NCBI GenBank assembly: GCA_904382605.1
Contig: CAJFJA010000013.1
Span: forward strand, 1 to 35,584
Direction of reading: 5' to 3'
Source: Candidatus Alloclostridium intestinigallinarum
GTDB lineage: Bacteria; Bacillota; Clostridia; Christensenellales; UBA3700
Length of the DNA: 35,584 nucleotides
Of the stretch, positions 15,852-27,229 are shown piece by piece (the first letter of the stretch is position 1; the number at the start of each line of letters is the position of its first letter). The notes beneath the pieces were generated by a model. That model ran no database searches and was not told the origin of the DNA. It saw nothing but the letters and a program-made list of their open reading frames with translations. A program made the position numbers and the translations under genes.

Positions 15852-16897
15852 GCAGGTTTGCATCCGCACGGCTGAAAGCGCTCGACCCCTACGTTCCGGG
15901 CGAACAGCCGCAGGACAAAAAGTACGTAAAACTGAACACGAACGAGGCGTTTTTCCGCCCCTGCCCCGCAGTTTTCGACGCGGTGGGGGATATTGCGGAA
16001 AGGCTGAGGCTGTACAACGACCCCGAGGCGAAGCGCCTTGTAAAAGCGATAGCGGACAATCTGGGGGTAGAGCCGGAAAACGTGCTCGCAACCAACGGTT
16101 CGGACGAGGCTTTGGCGTTTGCCTTCATGGCGTTTTGCGACGAAAAGACGGCGGCGCGCTTTCCCGACGTCACTTACGGGTTTTATCCCGTGTTCGCGGC
16201 GGTGTTCGGCGTGCAGGCGCATATAATGCCGCTGGATAATAATTTCAATATAAATATATCCGATTATATCGGCGCGGGGGATACGATAGTCATCGCCAAT
16301 CCCAACGCGCAGACGGGGATAGCTTTAAGCGTTGCGGAGATGGAAAAGATAATATCTTCCAACCCGGGCAACGTCGTGGTCGTGGACGAGGCGTATGTGG
16401 ACTTCGGTGCGGAAAGTTGCGTGCCGCTTATAAAAAAGTACGACAATCTGCTCATCGTGCGCACCATGAGCAAATCGGGCGCGCTTGCGGGTGCGAGGAT
16501 AGGCTACTGCGTGGGAAACAAGGAGCTTATTTCCGATATTAAAACGGTGAAGTATTCCTTCAACCCGTACAACGTGGGCACCATGGCGCAGGCGGCGGGC
16601 GAGGCGGCGGCGCGCGACAAGGCGTATTACAGGCAAAAGACGGAAGAAGTCGTAAAAAACCATGAAATGCTGTGCAATGGTTTGAAGAAACTGGGTATGG
16701 AGTTTTTGCCCTCCAAGTCCAACTTCGTGCTGGCGAAAAAGAGCGGCTTCGGCGGGGAAGAGCTGTACGGAAAATTAAAGGAAAAAGGAGTGCTTGTAAG
16801 GCACTTCAACGGCAGAATAGCCGACTATATCAGAATAACCGTAGGCAGCGGAAGCGAGGTAAAAACGCTGCTTGACTGCCTGAAGGAGATATTATGA
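15848..16897 (+). CDS. hisC: histidinol-phosphate aminotransferase
   Basis: A fold-type I PLP aminotransferase converting imidazole acetol phosphate to histidinol phosphate with glutamate. 349 residues. Visible motifs are KLNTNEAFF at the substrate-binding N-terminus, ATNGSDEAL at the PLP phosphate site, IANPNAQTG, VVDEAYVDFG, the PLP lysine Lys209 in TMSKSGALAGARIGY, and the C-terminal DYIRITVGS with the carboxylate-binding Arg. It overlaps hisD and hisB by ATGA junctions. Confidence 0.96.
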   Translation: MSRFASARLKALDPYVPGEQPQDKKYVKLNTNEAFFRPCPAVFDAVGDIAERLRLYNDPEAKRLVKAIADNLGVEPENVLATNGSDEALAFAFMAFCDEKTAARFPDVTYGFYPVFAAVFGVQAHIMPLDNNFNINISDYIGAGDTIVIANPNAQTGIALSVAEMEKIISSNPGNVVVVDEAYVDFGAESCVPLIKKYDNLLIVRTMSKSGALAGARIGYCVGNKELISDIKTVKYSFNPYNVGTMAQAAGEAAARDKAYYRQKTEEVVKNHEMLCNGLKKLGMEFLPSKSNFVLAKKSGFGGEELYGKLKEKGVLVRHFNGRIADYIRITVGSGSEVKTLLDCLKEIL

Positions 16898-17481
16898 GAA
16901 GAGCGGAAGTAACAAGGAATACCGCGGAAACGCAGGTGTGCGTAACGCTGGATCTGGACGGTGAAGGAAAGGGCGGAATATCCACGGGGATAGGCTTTTT
17001 CGACCACATGATGCAGCTGTTTTTGAGCCACAGCAGGTACGACCTCACTCTGGAAGTGAAGGGCGATACGCAGGTGGACTTCCACCACAGCGTGGAGGAC
17101 GCGGGCATTGCGCTGGGAAAAGCCTTTGCAAAGGCGCTCGGCGACAAGGGCGGAATTACGCGCTATGCGGACATAATTCTTCCCATGGACGAAACGCTTA
17201 TGATGTGCGCCGTCGATATAAGCGGCAGGGCGTATCTGGGGTACGAGGTGGTCACCTATACGGACAAGGTGGGGCAGTTCGACTGCGAACTTGTAAAGGA
17301 ATTTCTGCTCGCATTCGTGCGGAACGCGGAGATAACGCTTCACTTCAAAATGCTCGCGGGTGAAAATTCCCACCACATTTTAGAGGCGGTGTTCAAGGCG
17401 CTGGCGCGCGTTTTGCGCAAAGCCACGGACATAGACGAAAGGTTGAAGGGCGCGATACCTTCGAGCAAGGGGGCGCTGTGA
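16894..17481 (+). CDS. hisB: imidazoleglycerol-phosphate dehydratase
   Basis: Dehydrates imidazoleglycerol phosphate to imidazole acetol phosphate. The 195 residues are the dehydratase alone; the phosphatase domain found in enterobacterial HisB is absent. Metal-binding histidines are in FFDHMMQLF, DFHHSVEDAGI and ENSHHILEA. The start is an ATGA overlap with hisC; the end is a GTGA overlap with hisH. Confidence 0.98.
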   Translation: MRRAEVTRNTAETQVCVTLDLDGEGKGGISTGIGFFDHMMQLFLSHSRYDLTLEVKGDTQVDFHHSVEDAGIALGKAFAKALGDKGGITRYADIILPMDETLMMCAVDISGRAYLGYEVVTYTDKVGQFDCELVKEFLLAFVRNAEITLHFKMLAGENSHHILEAVFKALARVLRKATDIDERLKGAIPSSKGAL

Positions 17482-18086
17482 TAGGCATAGTGGATTACGG
17501 CGTGGGAAACCTGTTTTCCCTTAAAAGCTCGCTGAAATTTTTGGGCGTCGAACATACCGTGAGCGCGGATAAGGAAGAGCTTGCGCGGTGCGACAGACTT
17601 ATTCTGCCGGGCGTGGGAGCTTTCGGCGACGCGCGCGCCATTCTGAAAGAAAGCGGAATGGACGTGTTCCTGGTCGAGCAGGCGTCTTCGGGCAAGCCGC
17701 TTCTGGGTATATGCCTGGGTATGCAGCTGCTTCTGGAAGGGAGCGGGGAATTCGGCTCGCACGAAGGTCTGGGACTTATATCGGGCAGGGCGTGTCCGTT
17801 GAAGGGCGAAATAAATCCTTCATTGAAGGTGCCGCACATGGGCTGGAACAGTCTGTATTTTTTGCAAAAAAGCAAGCTGTTCAGGTACAGCAACGAGGGC
17901 GACTGGGTGTACTTCGTGCACTCCTTTTACGGCAAGGGTTGCGGCGGCGATACGCTTGCCACGGCGGATTATTCCATACCCGTCACCGCCGCGGTGGGCA
18001 GGAAAAACGTGTTCGGCACGCAGTTCCACCCGGAAAAAAGCGGCAAGGCGGGCTTGAAGATACTGCGCGCTTTTACGGAGGTATGA
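17478..18086 (+). CDS. hisH: imidazole glycerol phosphate synthase, glutamine amidotransferase subunit
   Basis: Provides ammonia from glutamine to HisF. 202 residues of the class I amidotransferase fold with the nucleophile Cys in GICLGMQLL, the oxyanion region LPGVGAFGDA, and the His-Glu pair in GTQFHPEKSG. The start is GTG in a GTGA overlap with the hisB stop, so translation is coupled. Partner gene hisF lies two genes downstream. Confidence 0.97.
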   Translation: MIGIVDYGVGNLFSLKSSLKFLGVEHTVSADKEELARCDRLILPGVGAFGDARAILKESGMDVFLVEQASSGKPLLGICLGMQLLLEGSGEFGSHEGLGLISGRACPLKGEINPSLKVPHMGWNSLYFLQKSKLFRYSNEGDWVYFVHSFYGKGCGGDTLATADYSIPVTAAVGRKNVFGTQFHPEKSGKAGLKILRAFTEV

Positions 18087-18087
18087 T

Positions 18088-18801
18088 ATGAAAATTTTTC
18101 CCGCGATAGATATACTCGACGGCAAGGTGGTGCGCCTTACGCGCGGCGAATACGACAGCGCGAAAACCTACTCGGACGACCCCGTGGCGGAAGCGAGGCG
18201 CATGCAGGAGATGGGCGCCAAGTACCTTCACGTGGTGGACTTGAACGGCGCGAGAAGCGGCAGTACGGACAACTTCCGCATAATATCCTATATCATATCT
18301 TCCACGCGGCTGAAGGTGGAAGTTGGCGGAGGCATAAGGGATATGGCGACGGCGGGACGTTACCTCAAGGCGGGCGCTTTCCGCGTGATACTGGGCACGG
18401 CGGCGGTCAAAAATTACCCCTTCGCCCTGGCGGCGAACGAAGTGTATCCGCGTAAAATAGCCATAGGCGTGGACGCGAAGGACGGCAAAGTCGCCGTAAG
18501 CGGTTGGGAGGAAAAGACGGATACGGACAGCGTCGCGTTCTGCAAAAAGCTGGTATCCGATAAACTGCGCGATATAATCTATACGGACGTGGCGTGCGAC
18601 GGCAATATGTCGGGCACGAACTTTGAAATATACCGCAAACTTACCAAAATCAAAAACCTGCGCGTAACGGCGTCGGGCGGCGTGCACACTATGGAAGAGC
18701 TGGAAAAACTGCGCGATATAGGCGTGGACGGAGTGATTCTGGGCAAGGCGTTATATGAAGGCGCGCTCGATTTGCGCAAGGTTACGGAGGTGTTCGGATA
18801 A
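18088..18801 (+). CDS. hisA: phosphoribosylformimino-5-aminoimidazole carboxamide ribotide isomerase
   Basis: Isomerises ProFAR to PRFAR, the HisF substrate. 237 residues of a (beta/alpha)8 barrel with the twofold phosphate sites of the HisA/HisF family: [13 protein letters not shown] at the first strand with the catalytic Asp, [30 protein letters not shown] with the second catalytic Asp, and [15 protein letters not shown] precedes the ATG, one base after the hisH stop. Its own stop overlaps hisF (TAATG). Confidence 0.97.
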   Translation: MKIFPAIDILDGKVVRLTRGEYDSAKTYSDDPVAEARRMQEMGAKYLHVVDLNGARSGSTDNFRIISYIISSTRLKVEVGGGIRDMATAGRYLKAGAFRVILGTAAVKNYPFALAANEVYPRKIAIGVDAKDGKVAVSGWEEKTDTDSVAFCKKLVSDKLRDIIYTDVACDGNMSGTNFEIYRKLTKIKNLRVTASGGVHTMEELEKLRDIGVDGVILGKALYEGALDLRKVTEVFG

Positions 18802-19559
18802 TGCTGGCAAAAAGGATAATTCCCTGCCTCGACGTGCGCGCGGGGCGCGTGGTGAAGGGCGTGAATTTCGGGGGCGTGAAGGACGTGACCGACCCCGTAA
18901 CCCTCGCCGCGAGGTATAACGAAGAGGGCGCTGACGAGCTGGTGTTTTACGACATAACCGCCTCGCACGAAGAGCGCAAGCTGTTCACGGACGTGCTGGA
19001 AAAAGTGGCAAGCCAAATATTCATTCCCCTCACCGTGGGCGGAGGCATACGCACGGTGGACGACTTTGCGCGCGTGCTGGGCTGCGGCGCGGACAAGGTG
19101 AGCGTAAATTCGGGTGCGATAGCCGATTTTTCACTCATAGGGCGGGCGGCAAACAAGTACGGCAGTCAATGCGTGGTGCTTTCCATGGACGTTAAAAGGG
19201 TGGACGGCAGGTTTACCCTGTTTGCAAAAGGCGGCAGGGAGAACACGGGCATAGACGCCATGGAGTGGGCGCGGCGCGGCGTAGGCGACGGCGCGGGAGA
19301 GATAGTGCTCAACTCCATAGATACGGACGGAGTCAAGGGCGGCTTCGACCTGGAGATGCTGGAAGAGTTGTGTTCGCTGGTCGACGTGCCCGTTATAGCT
19401 TCGGGCGGCGCGGGCTGCGCTGAGGACTTTGTCACCCTGTTCAAGTCGGTGCCCGGAGTGGACGCGGGACTTGCGGCGTCCATCTTCCACTTTGAGGAAG
19501 TCAATATAAAAAATCTGAAAAAGATGCTCGCGGAAAACGGCATACCCGTGCGCATATAA
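18801..19559 (+). CDS. hisF: imidazole glycerol phosphate synthase, cyclase subunit
   Basis: Closes the imidazole ring, giving imidazoleglycerol phosphate and AICAR. 252 residues of a (beta/alpha)8 barrel. Conserved parts are [18 protein letters not shown] with the catalytic Asp, [23 protein letters not shown] with the second Asp, and [10 protein letters not shown]. It starts on the last base of the hisA stop codon. Confidence 0.98.
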   Translation: MLAKRIIPCLDVRAGRVVKGVNFGGVKDVTDPVTLAARYNEEGADELVFYDITASHEERKLFTDVLEKVASQIFIPLTVGGGIRTVDDFARVLGCGADKVSVNSGAIADFSLIGRAANKYGSQCVVLSMDVKRVDGRFTLFAKGGRENTGIDAMEWARRGVGDGAGEIVLNSIDTDGVKGGFDLEMLEELCSLVDVPVIASGGAGCAEDFVTLFKSVPGVDAGLAASIFHFEEVNIKNLKKMLAENGIPVRI

Positions 19560-19568
19560 GGAGAAAAA

Positions 19569-20213
19569 ATGGTAAACATCGACAATCTGAAATTCGACGA
19601 AAAGGGGCTTATCCCCGCAATCGTGCAGGACTATTACACCAAAAAAGTGCTTACGCTCGCCTATATGAACCGCGAAAGCCTGGAAATTTCCGTAAAGGAA
19701 GGCAGGACGTGCTTTTATTCGCGTTCGCGCAAAAAACTGTGGCGCAAGGGCGAAGAAAGCGGCAATATACAGCACATAGTCTGCATAACCGCCGACTGCG
19801 ATCTGGACGCGCTCACCGTGGAGGTGGTAAAGGAAGGTCCCGCCTGCCACCTGGGTACGGACTCCTGTTTTGAAAACGCCGTCTGGGTGAATCCGGAATA
19901 CAAGCCGTTTTCCCTGCCCGCGCTATACGACCTCATCAAGGGCAGAAAGGACAATCCCAAGGAAGGCTCGTACACCACGTACCTTTTCCAAAAGGGGATA
20001 GACAAAATTCTGAAAAAGGTGGGGGAAGAGTGCACGGAAGTCATCATCGGCGCGAAAAACAGCAAGGAAGAGGCGGTATTTGAAATTGCCGACCTCACCT
20101 ACCACGTGATGGTGCTCATGGCACAGCAGGGCATCACCCTTGAAAACGTGATTGACGAACTTGCGAAACGCCACGTCGTGGACGTGAAAGTCAAGCAGGA
20201 AACTCTTAAATAG
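19569..20213 (+). CDS. hisIE: bifunctional phosphoribosyl-AMP cyclohydrolase / phosphoribosyl-ATP pyrophosphatase
   Basis: A fusion of the second and third pathway enzymes, 214 residues. The N-terminal HisI domain (about 1-110) has [20 protein letters not shown], the metal-binding TADCDLDAL and the Cys residues in [12 protein letters not shown]. The C-terminal HisE domain (about 115-205) has the MazG-like metal motif [15 protein letters not shown] and [19 protein letters not shown] precedes the ATG nine bases after hisF. It ends the operon; a strong terminator follows. No histidinol-phosphate phosphatase gene is in the cluster. Confidence 0.97.
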   Translation: MVNIDNLKFDEKGLIPAIVQDYYTKKVLTLAYMNRESLEISVKEGRTCFYSRSRKKLWRKGEESGNIQHIVCITADCDLDALTVEVVKEGPACHLGTDSCFENAVWVNPEYKPFSLPALYDLIKGRKDNPKEGSYTTYLFQKGIDKILKKVGEECTEVIIGAKNSKEEAVFEIADLTYHVMVLMAQQGITLENVIDELAKRHVVDVKVKQETLK

Positions 20214-20233
20214 CGCGGCGTTTTCGGAAACGC

Positions 20234-20288
20234 AAAAAAATGCCCGTCCGCCGTTTTCCGTTAAGGAATTTACGGCGGGCGGGTTTTT
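20234..20288. terminator. bidirectional terminator between hisIE and the convergent fragment
   Basis: CCCGTCCGCCGT (20243-20254) pairs over 12 bases, with one G-T, with ACGGCGGGCGGG (20272-20283). On the plus strand TTTTT follows; on the minus strand seven T residues follow (20234-20240). Confidence 0.92.
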
Positions 20289-20323
20289 GCGCGCTTTTTG
20301 TCGGAAAAAATTATTGCTTTTTG

Positions 20324-20755
20324 TTAATCGGCAACTTCGCCGCTCCGGCGGAGATTGAAGGAAAAGGCGGCGTTTTCTTCATACCACAGCGGAAAATTCG
20401 TGCCCCACACGTTGTCGTGGAGGATAAATGCCGCGCCGTATCCGTTTATGTCGGCAAGCGCGTCGTCGAAGCGGAGCATGTTTGCGCCGTTTGCCGCAAC
20501 AAGCGGAGAGTGGACGTTTTCCAGCGTGAATTCCTCTCCGCCGCAGGTGAGCAGGAGGGCGGAGACGGCGGATATTTTTCTGTTGCCGCGCGAAACCACG
20601 CTCAGCGGGTCCACGGGCACGCCTATTTTGCGGTACAGCGTTTTTTCCGATACGGGATAGAAGAAGCACGCCGTACTTTCGACGGTCCTTACCGCGTCTT
20701 TATCCGTCCAGAATATATCCAGCGAAAGCCCCTTTTTTTTATTTGCAGACCGCAT
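20324..20755 (-). pseudogene. C-terminal fragment of a large glycoside-hydrolase-like protein
   Basis: About 143 residues read from the ATG at 20755; the frame is open slightly further but without a ribosome binding site. The end, with DDALADINGYGAAFILHDNVWGTNFPLWYEE, resembles the C-terminal beta domain of large alpha-mannosidase-like (GH38-like, DUF5054-type) proteins, where a WGTNFP segment is usual. Those proteins have several hundred residues before it, including the catalytic barrel, and nothing of that is present upstream. I read it as a truncated remnant. The assignment rests on memory of the family ending. A promoter-like TTGACG-17-TATTAT pair lies just before the ATG, so it might still be transcribed. 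Confidence 0.55.
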
Positions 20756-20820
20756 TCCGATAATAGCATAAAAGCAAAACGCCGTCAATACCCGTGTACC
20801 CGACTGCGCTCCCGCTACGC

Positions 20821-20850
20821 TTGACACGGCGCGCCCCGTAATGCTAATAT
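20821..20850 (+). promoter_or_regulatory. probable promoter of secA
   Basis: TTGACA (20821-20826) and TAATAT (20845-20850) are 18 bases apart, giving a leader of about 60 bases before the secA ATG. The following stretch to 20880 is AT-rich. Confidence 0.6.
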
Positions 20851-20920
20851 ATTAAAGCGCATAAAGTAAATATATAAATTTCTGCGGTCGTGCGCGAATA
20901 AAAAGGCAAGAGGTGTGACG

Positions 20921-23827
<2,907 letters not shown>

Positions 23828-23873
23828 GGCGTATTGCGGCGGTTCGGAATTAAAATAAACAGAATAAAAGTAT

Positions 23874-23901
23874 GCCGGCTCGCGTCCGTGAGCCGGCGGA
23901 G
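23874..23901 (+). other. hairpin directly before the prfB ribosome binding site
   Basis: GCCGGCTC (23874-23881) and GAGCCGGC (23890-23897) form a perfect 8-bp stem. The GGAG binding site (23898-23901) begins at the next base. No T run follows, so it is not a terminator. It may affect ribosome access or processing of the secA-prfB transcript. Confidence 0.45.
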
Positions 23902-23909
23902 AACAAAAA

Positions 23910-25016
23910 ATGGTAATTATCGACGAAGAAAAGGAAAAATATTCGGGAGCGAAAAAACTGCTCGACGAAATGGAAGGCGCGCTCGACTTGCCCGCATTGC
24001 AGGCGAGAAAGAGGGAGCTTGAAGAAAAGCAGAACGAAGAGGGCTTCTGGAACGACATCAAGCACGCGCAGACGGTCAACCGCGAACTTTCGGGCATAGA
24101 CGGCAAGATAGAAGGCTTTGCCAGGCTGAAAAAGCGCGTTGAGGACGCGGAAGCGCTCATCGCACTGGTGGAAGAGGACGGCGACGAGGAGACGAAAGCC
24201 GAACTTTCCGCGGAACTCGATAAACTTACGGAAGATCTGGAAGAGCTGCGCCTGCAGACGCTGCTTACGGGCAAGTACGACGCGAACGACGCAATCGTCA
24301 CTCTGCACGCGGGCGCGGGCGGCACGGAGGCGCAGGACTGGGTGAGTATGCTTTACCGTATGTATTCGCGCTACTGCGAGCGCAAGAAGTATAAGCTGGA
24401 AGAGCTGGATATGCTCGCCGGCGACGAAGCGGGCATAAAGAGCGTGACTTTTGCCGTAAGCGGCGATTACGCCTACGGCTATCTGAAAGCGGAAAAGGGC
24501 GTGCACAGGCTGGTGCGCATATCCCCGTTTGATTCCAACGCGCGCCGCCACACCTCTTTTGCTTCCGTGGAAGTGGTGCCCGAGGTCGAGGACGACGGCG
24601 AAGTGGTAATCCGCCCCGAGGATCTGAAGATAGACACCTACCGCAGCGGCGGCGCGGGCGGCCAGCACGTCAACAAGACGGACAGCGCGGTGCGCATAAC
24701 CCATCTGCCCACGGGCATAGTGGTGCAGTGCCAGAACGAGCGCAGCCAGATACAGAACCGCGAACAGGCTATGAAAATGCTCACGTCCAGACTTATCGAA
24801 CTGAAAGAGCGCGAGCAGGCGGAAAAGGAAGCGGCGCTGAAGGGCGATTTGAAAAAGATAGAATGGGGCAGCCAGATACGTTCTTACGTTTTCTGCCCCT
24901 ACACCATGGTGAAAGACCACCGCACGGGCTGGGAAACGAGCAACGTGACGGCAGTCATGGACGGCGACATAGAACCGTTCATCAACGAATATCTCAAGCG
25001 TTCCAAGGGATTATGA
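23910..25016 (+). CDS. prfB: peptide chain release factor 2
   Basis: Recognises UGA and UAA stop codons and triggers peptide release. 368 residues. The RF2 anticodon-like tripeptide SPF is seen in RISPFDSNARR, and the catalytic GGQ in SGGAGGQHVNKTDSAV. Most prfB genes carry an in-frame UGA at about codon 25 read by +1 frameshifting. Here the equivalent place reads GCG CTC GAC TTG CCC (ALDLP) with no stop and no CTTTGAC slip site, so the gene is continuous and this autoregulation is missing. GGAG precedes the ATG. Its stop overlaps tsaD by ATGA. Confidence 0.97.
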   Translation: MVIIDEEKEKYSGAKKLLDEMEGALDLPALQARKRELEEKQNEEGFWNDIKHAQTVNRELSGIDGKIEGFARLKKRVEDAEALIALVEEDGDEETKAELSAELDKLTEDLEELRLQTLLTGKYDANDAIVTLHAGAGGTEAQDWVSMLYRMYSRYCERKKYKLEELDMLAGDEAGIKSVTFAVSGDYAYGYLKAEKGVHRLVRISPFDSNARRHTSFASVEVVPEVEDDGEVVIRPEDLKIDTYRSGGAGGQHVNKTDSAVRITHLPTGIVVQCQNERSQIQNREQAMKMLTSRLIELKEREQAEKEAALKGDLKKIEWGSQIRSYVFCPYTMVKDHRTGWETSNVTAVMDGDIEPFINEYLKRSKGL

Positions 25017-26077
25017 GCGGCTATCTGCAGAGAATGAAGGAAAAAGCCCGCGCTTTCGAAGGGCGCGGAGATTTGCTCGTTCTGGGTATAGAAAGCAGCT
25101 GCGACGAAACAGCCTGCGCTGTGTTGCGCGGCAAACGGATACTCTCGAACAAGATAGCTTCGCAGATAGAAATACACAAGCGGTTCGGCGGAGTGGTGCC
25201 CGAAATAGCTTCGCGCAACCACGTTCTCGCCATAGACAACCTGGTGGGCGAAGCGCTGGACGAAGCGGGCGTGAAGGCGGAAGAGCTGGACGCAATCGGC
25301 GTGACTTACGGCGCGGGACTTCTGGGCGCGCTTCTGGTGGGCGAATCGTACGCGAAGGCGCTTGCCTACGCGCTGGACAAGCCGCTTTACGCGGTCAACC
25401 ACATACGCGGACACATAGCGGTCAATTATATCGCTTCTCCCGGATTGGAGCCGCCTTTCGTGTGCCTCATAGCCAGCGGCGGACATACGGCAATCGCCCT
25501 TGCAAAAGGATATGACGAAATGAAACTGCTCGGCACCACGCAGGACGACGCGTGCGGAGAGGCGTTCGACAAGGTCGCGCGCGTGCTCGGTCTGCCTTAT
25601 CCGGGCGGTCCGCGCATACAGGAACTTGCCGCAGGCGGAAAACCCGTTATCCCCCTTCCGCACCCGTTTAAAGGGAGCGACACGCTGGATTTTTCTTTCA
25701 GCGGCATAAAAACGGCGGTCATCAACTACGCAAACTCCGTGAAAATGAAAGGGGAAGAACTGCCCGCCGCCGACCTGGCGTGCTCCTTCCAGGAACTCGT
25801 CACGGACATAATGGCGGACAACCTCGTGCGCGCCGCGCGTATGTATAATTGTAATAAGGTAGTAATCGCGGGCGGCGTGGGCGCGAATATACGCCTGCGC
25901 GAAAAGGTGGAAGAACGCGCGAAAGAGCGGGGGCTTACCGCATTTTATCCGTCCGTAAAACTGTGCACGGACAACGGCGTCATGATAGCGGCGCAGACGC
26001 TGTGCATGATAAAAGCGGGCAGACAGCCGTCCGATTTCGACCTGGATGCGGACGCGAACCTGCCCGTATCGGGGTAA
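25013..26077 (+). CDS. tsaD: tRNA N6-adenosine threonylcarbamoyltransferase
   Basis: Transfers threonylcarbamoyl to A37 of ANN-decoding tRNAs, working with TsaB, TsaC and TsaE, which are not in the window. 354 residues from the ATG overlapping the prfB stop. Family motifs are LGIESSCDETACAVL, the metal-binding NHIRGHIAVN, CLIASGGHTAIAL and VVIAGGVGANIRLREK. The first ~20 residues before LGIESS are an extension relative to most members, which start almost directly with that motif; a TTG at codon 21 is the alternative start but has a poor binding site. Coupling to prfB favours the longer form. Confidence 0.96.
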   Translation: MSGYLQRMKEKARAFEGRGDLLVLGIESSCDETACAVLRGKRILSNKIASQIEIHKRFGGVVPEIASRNHVLAIDNLVGEALDEAGVKAEELDAIGVTYGAGLLGALLVGESYAKALAYALDKPLYAVNHIRGHIAVNYIASPGLEPPFVCLIASGGHTAIALAKGYDEMKLLGTTQDDACGEAFDKVARVLGLPYPGGPRIQELAAGGKPVIPLPHPFKGSDTLDFSFSGIKTAVINYANSVKMKGEELPAADLACSFQELVTDIMADNLVRAARMYNCNKVVIAGGVGANIRLREKVEERAKERGLTAFYPSVKLCTDNGVMIAAQTLCMIKAGRQPSDFDLDADANLPVSG

Positions 26078-26145
26078 AGCCGTAAAATATCCGGGCGCCC
26101 GCGGGTCGCTCTTTCGCATATTTGCAAAAAAATTATTTTATTTTG

Positions 26146-26174
26146 TTGACTTACTTGCCAAATATTGCTACAAT
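26146..26174 (+). promoter_or_regulatory. promoter of the rpsL-rpsG-fusA-tuf operon
   Basis: TTGACT (26146-26151) and TACAAT (26169-26174) are 17 bases apart, in an AT-rich stretch 69 bases after the tsaD stop. The leader to rpsL is about 137 bases. Confidence 0.85.
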
Positions 26175-26260
26175 AACTTTACTGTGTGGAGGAATCCGCA
26201 TTGTATTTCTATGCGTGAAGGCGTTCGGGCAAGTGGTGTGTCCCGCGCGCAGTCTATAGA

Positions 26261-26291
26261 ATGAGAAGCCTTAGGGTTGAAGGTAACTCAT
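26261..26291 (+). ncRNA. leader hairpin upstream of rpsL
   Basis: ATGAG pairs with CTCAT, an AA/AA internal loop follows, then GCCTT pairs with AAGGT (one G-T) around a 7-base loop. It ends 13 bases before the AAGGAGG site of rpsL. No T run follows. Its symmetric form suggests a protein-binding element, possibly for ribosomal-protein feedback. I do not recognise a known family. Confidence 0.45.
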
Positions 26292-26317
26292 CCGAAATAC
26301 TATAAGGAGGTAAAAGC

Positions 26318-26698
26318 ATGCCCACTATCAATCAGTTGATTAGGCACGGACGCGAAAAGCAGGTGAAAAAGTCCAAGGCTCCGCTTATGGACAAAAACCC
26401 CCAGAAGAGGGGCGTTTGTCTGTCGGTTACCACGACTTCCCCTAAAAAGCCTAACTCCGCACTCCGTAAGATTGCCCGTGTGAAGCTTGTCAACGGTATG
26501 GAAGGTACCGTATATATTCCCGGTATCGGCCATAACCTGCAGGAGCACAGCGTGGTACTTATCAGAGGCGGCAGGGTCAGGGACCTTCCCGGTGTCCGTT
26601 ACCACATCATTCGCGGCACACTTGACGCTACCGGCGTGGCTAAACGTATGCAGGCAAGATCCAAGTACGGCGCGAAAAAGCCTAAATCCGCAAAATAG
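26318..26698 (+). CDS. rpsL: 30S ribosomal protein S12
   Basis: Decoding-site protein of the small subunit, 126 residues. The conserved loop [17 protein letters not shown], with the Lys classically linked to streptomycin sensitivity, and [17 protein letters not shown] are present. AAGGAGG precedes the ATG. First gene of the str operon. Confidence 0.99.
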   Translation: MPTINQLIRHGREKQVKKSKAPLMDKNPQKRGVCLSVTTTSPKKPNSALRKIARVKLVNGMEGTVYIPGIGHNLQEHSVVLIRGGRVRDLPGVRYHIIRGTLDATGVAKRMQARSKYGAKKPKSAK

Positions 26699-26739
26699 TA
26701 AATCGGATGTATTATTCAAATCTTTAAGGAGGTAAAATC

Positions 26740-27210
26740 ATGCCCAGAAGAGGTAATGTGCCCAAGCGCGACGTATTGCCCGATTCCGTTTACGGCAGCA
26801 AGATTCTGACCAAGTTCATCAACCAGGTCATGTATGACGGCAAAAGGGGAACGGCGCAGGAAATCGTGTACGGCGCTTTCGATATTATAAGCAGTAAAAT
26901 GGGTAAAGATCCCATGGAAGTTTTCACCCAGGCGCTTGAGAACGTCAAGCCCGTGCTGGAGGTGAAGGCGCGCCGCGTAGGCGGTTCCACCTATCAGGTG
27001 CCCATGGAAATCAGACCCGAAAGAAGGCAGACCCTCGCCATCAGATGGATAGTCATGTTCGCCAGAAAGAGGGGCGAAAAGACGATGGTGGAGCGCGTCG
27101 CCGCCGAGCTTATGGACGCTTACAACAATACCGGTAACTCCATCAAGCGCAAGGAAGATATGCACAGAATGGCAGAAGCGAACAAGGCGTTCGCGCACTA
27201 TCGCTGGTAA
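26740..27210 (+). CDS. rpsG: 30S ribosomal protein S7
   Basis: Primary binder of the 16S rRNA 3' major domain, 156 residues, normal length. Conserved ends are [15 protein letters not shown] and [24 protein letters not shown] sequence (here with KED). AAGGAGG precedes the ATG; 41 bases separate it from rpsL. Confidence 0.99.
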   Translation: MPRRGNVPKRDVLPDSVYGSKILTKFINQVMYDGKRGTAQEIVYGAFDIISSKMGKDPMEVFTQALENVKPVLEVKARRVGGSTYQVPMEIRPERRQTLAIRWIVMFARKRGEKTMVERVAAELMDAYNNTGNSIKRKEDMHRMAEANKAFAHYRW

Positions 27211-27229
27211 TAGTTAAGAGGATAAGTAT

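Noticed and set aside
20842..20857. A 12/16 match to the his-type operator before secA
   Set aside because: Its left half is poor and it overlaps the predicted -10 rather than filling a spacer; probably chance in AT-rich sequence.
24728..25012. Upstream extension of tsaD inside prfB
   Set aside because: It would add 95 residues overlapping prfB in another frame; the ATGA junction at 25013 is the sensible start.
26181..26264. Short leader peptide in the rpsL leader
   Set aside because: GGAGG at 26188 has only TTG or ATT nearby and the frames give no meaningful peptide.
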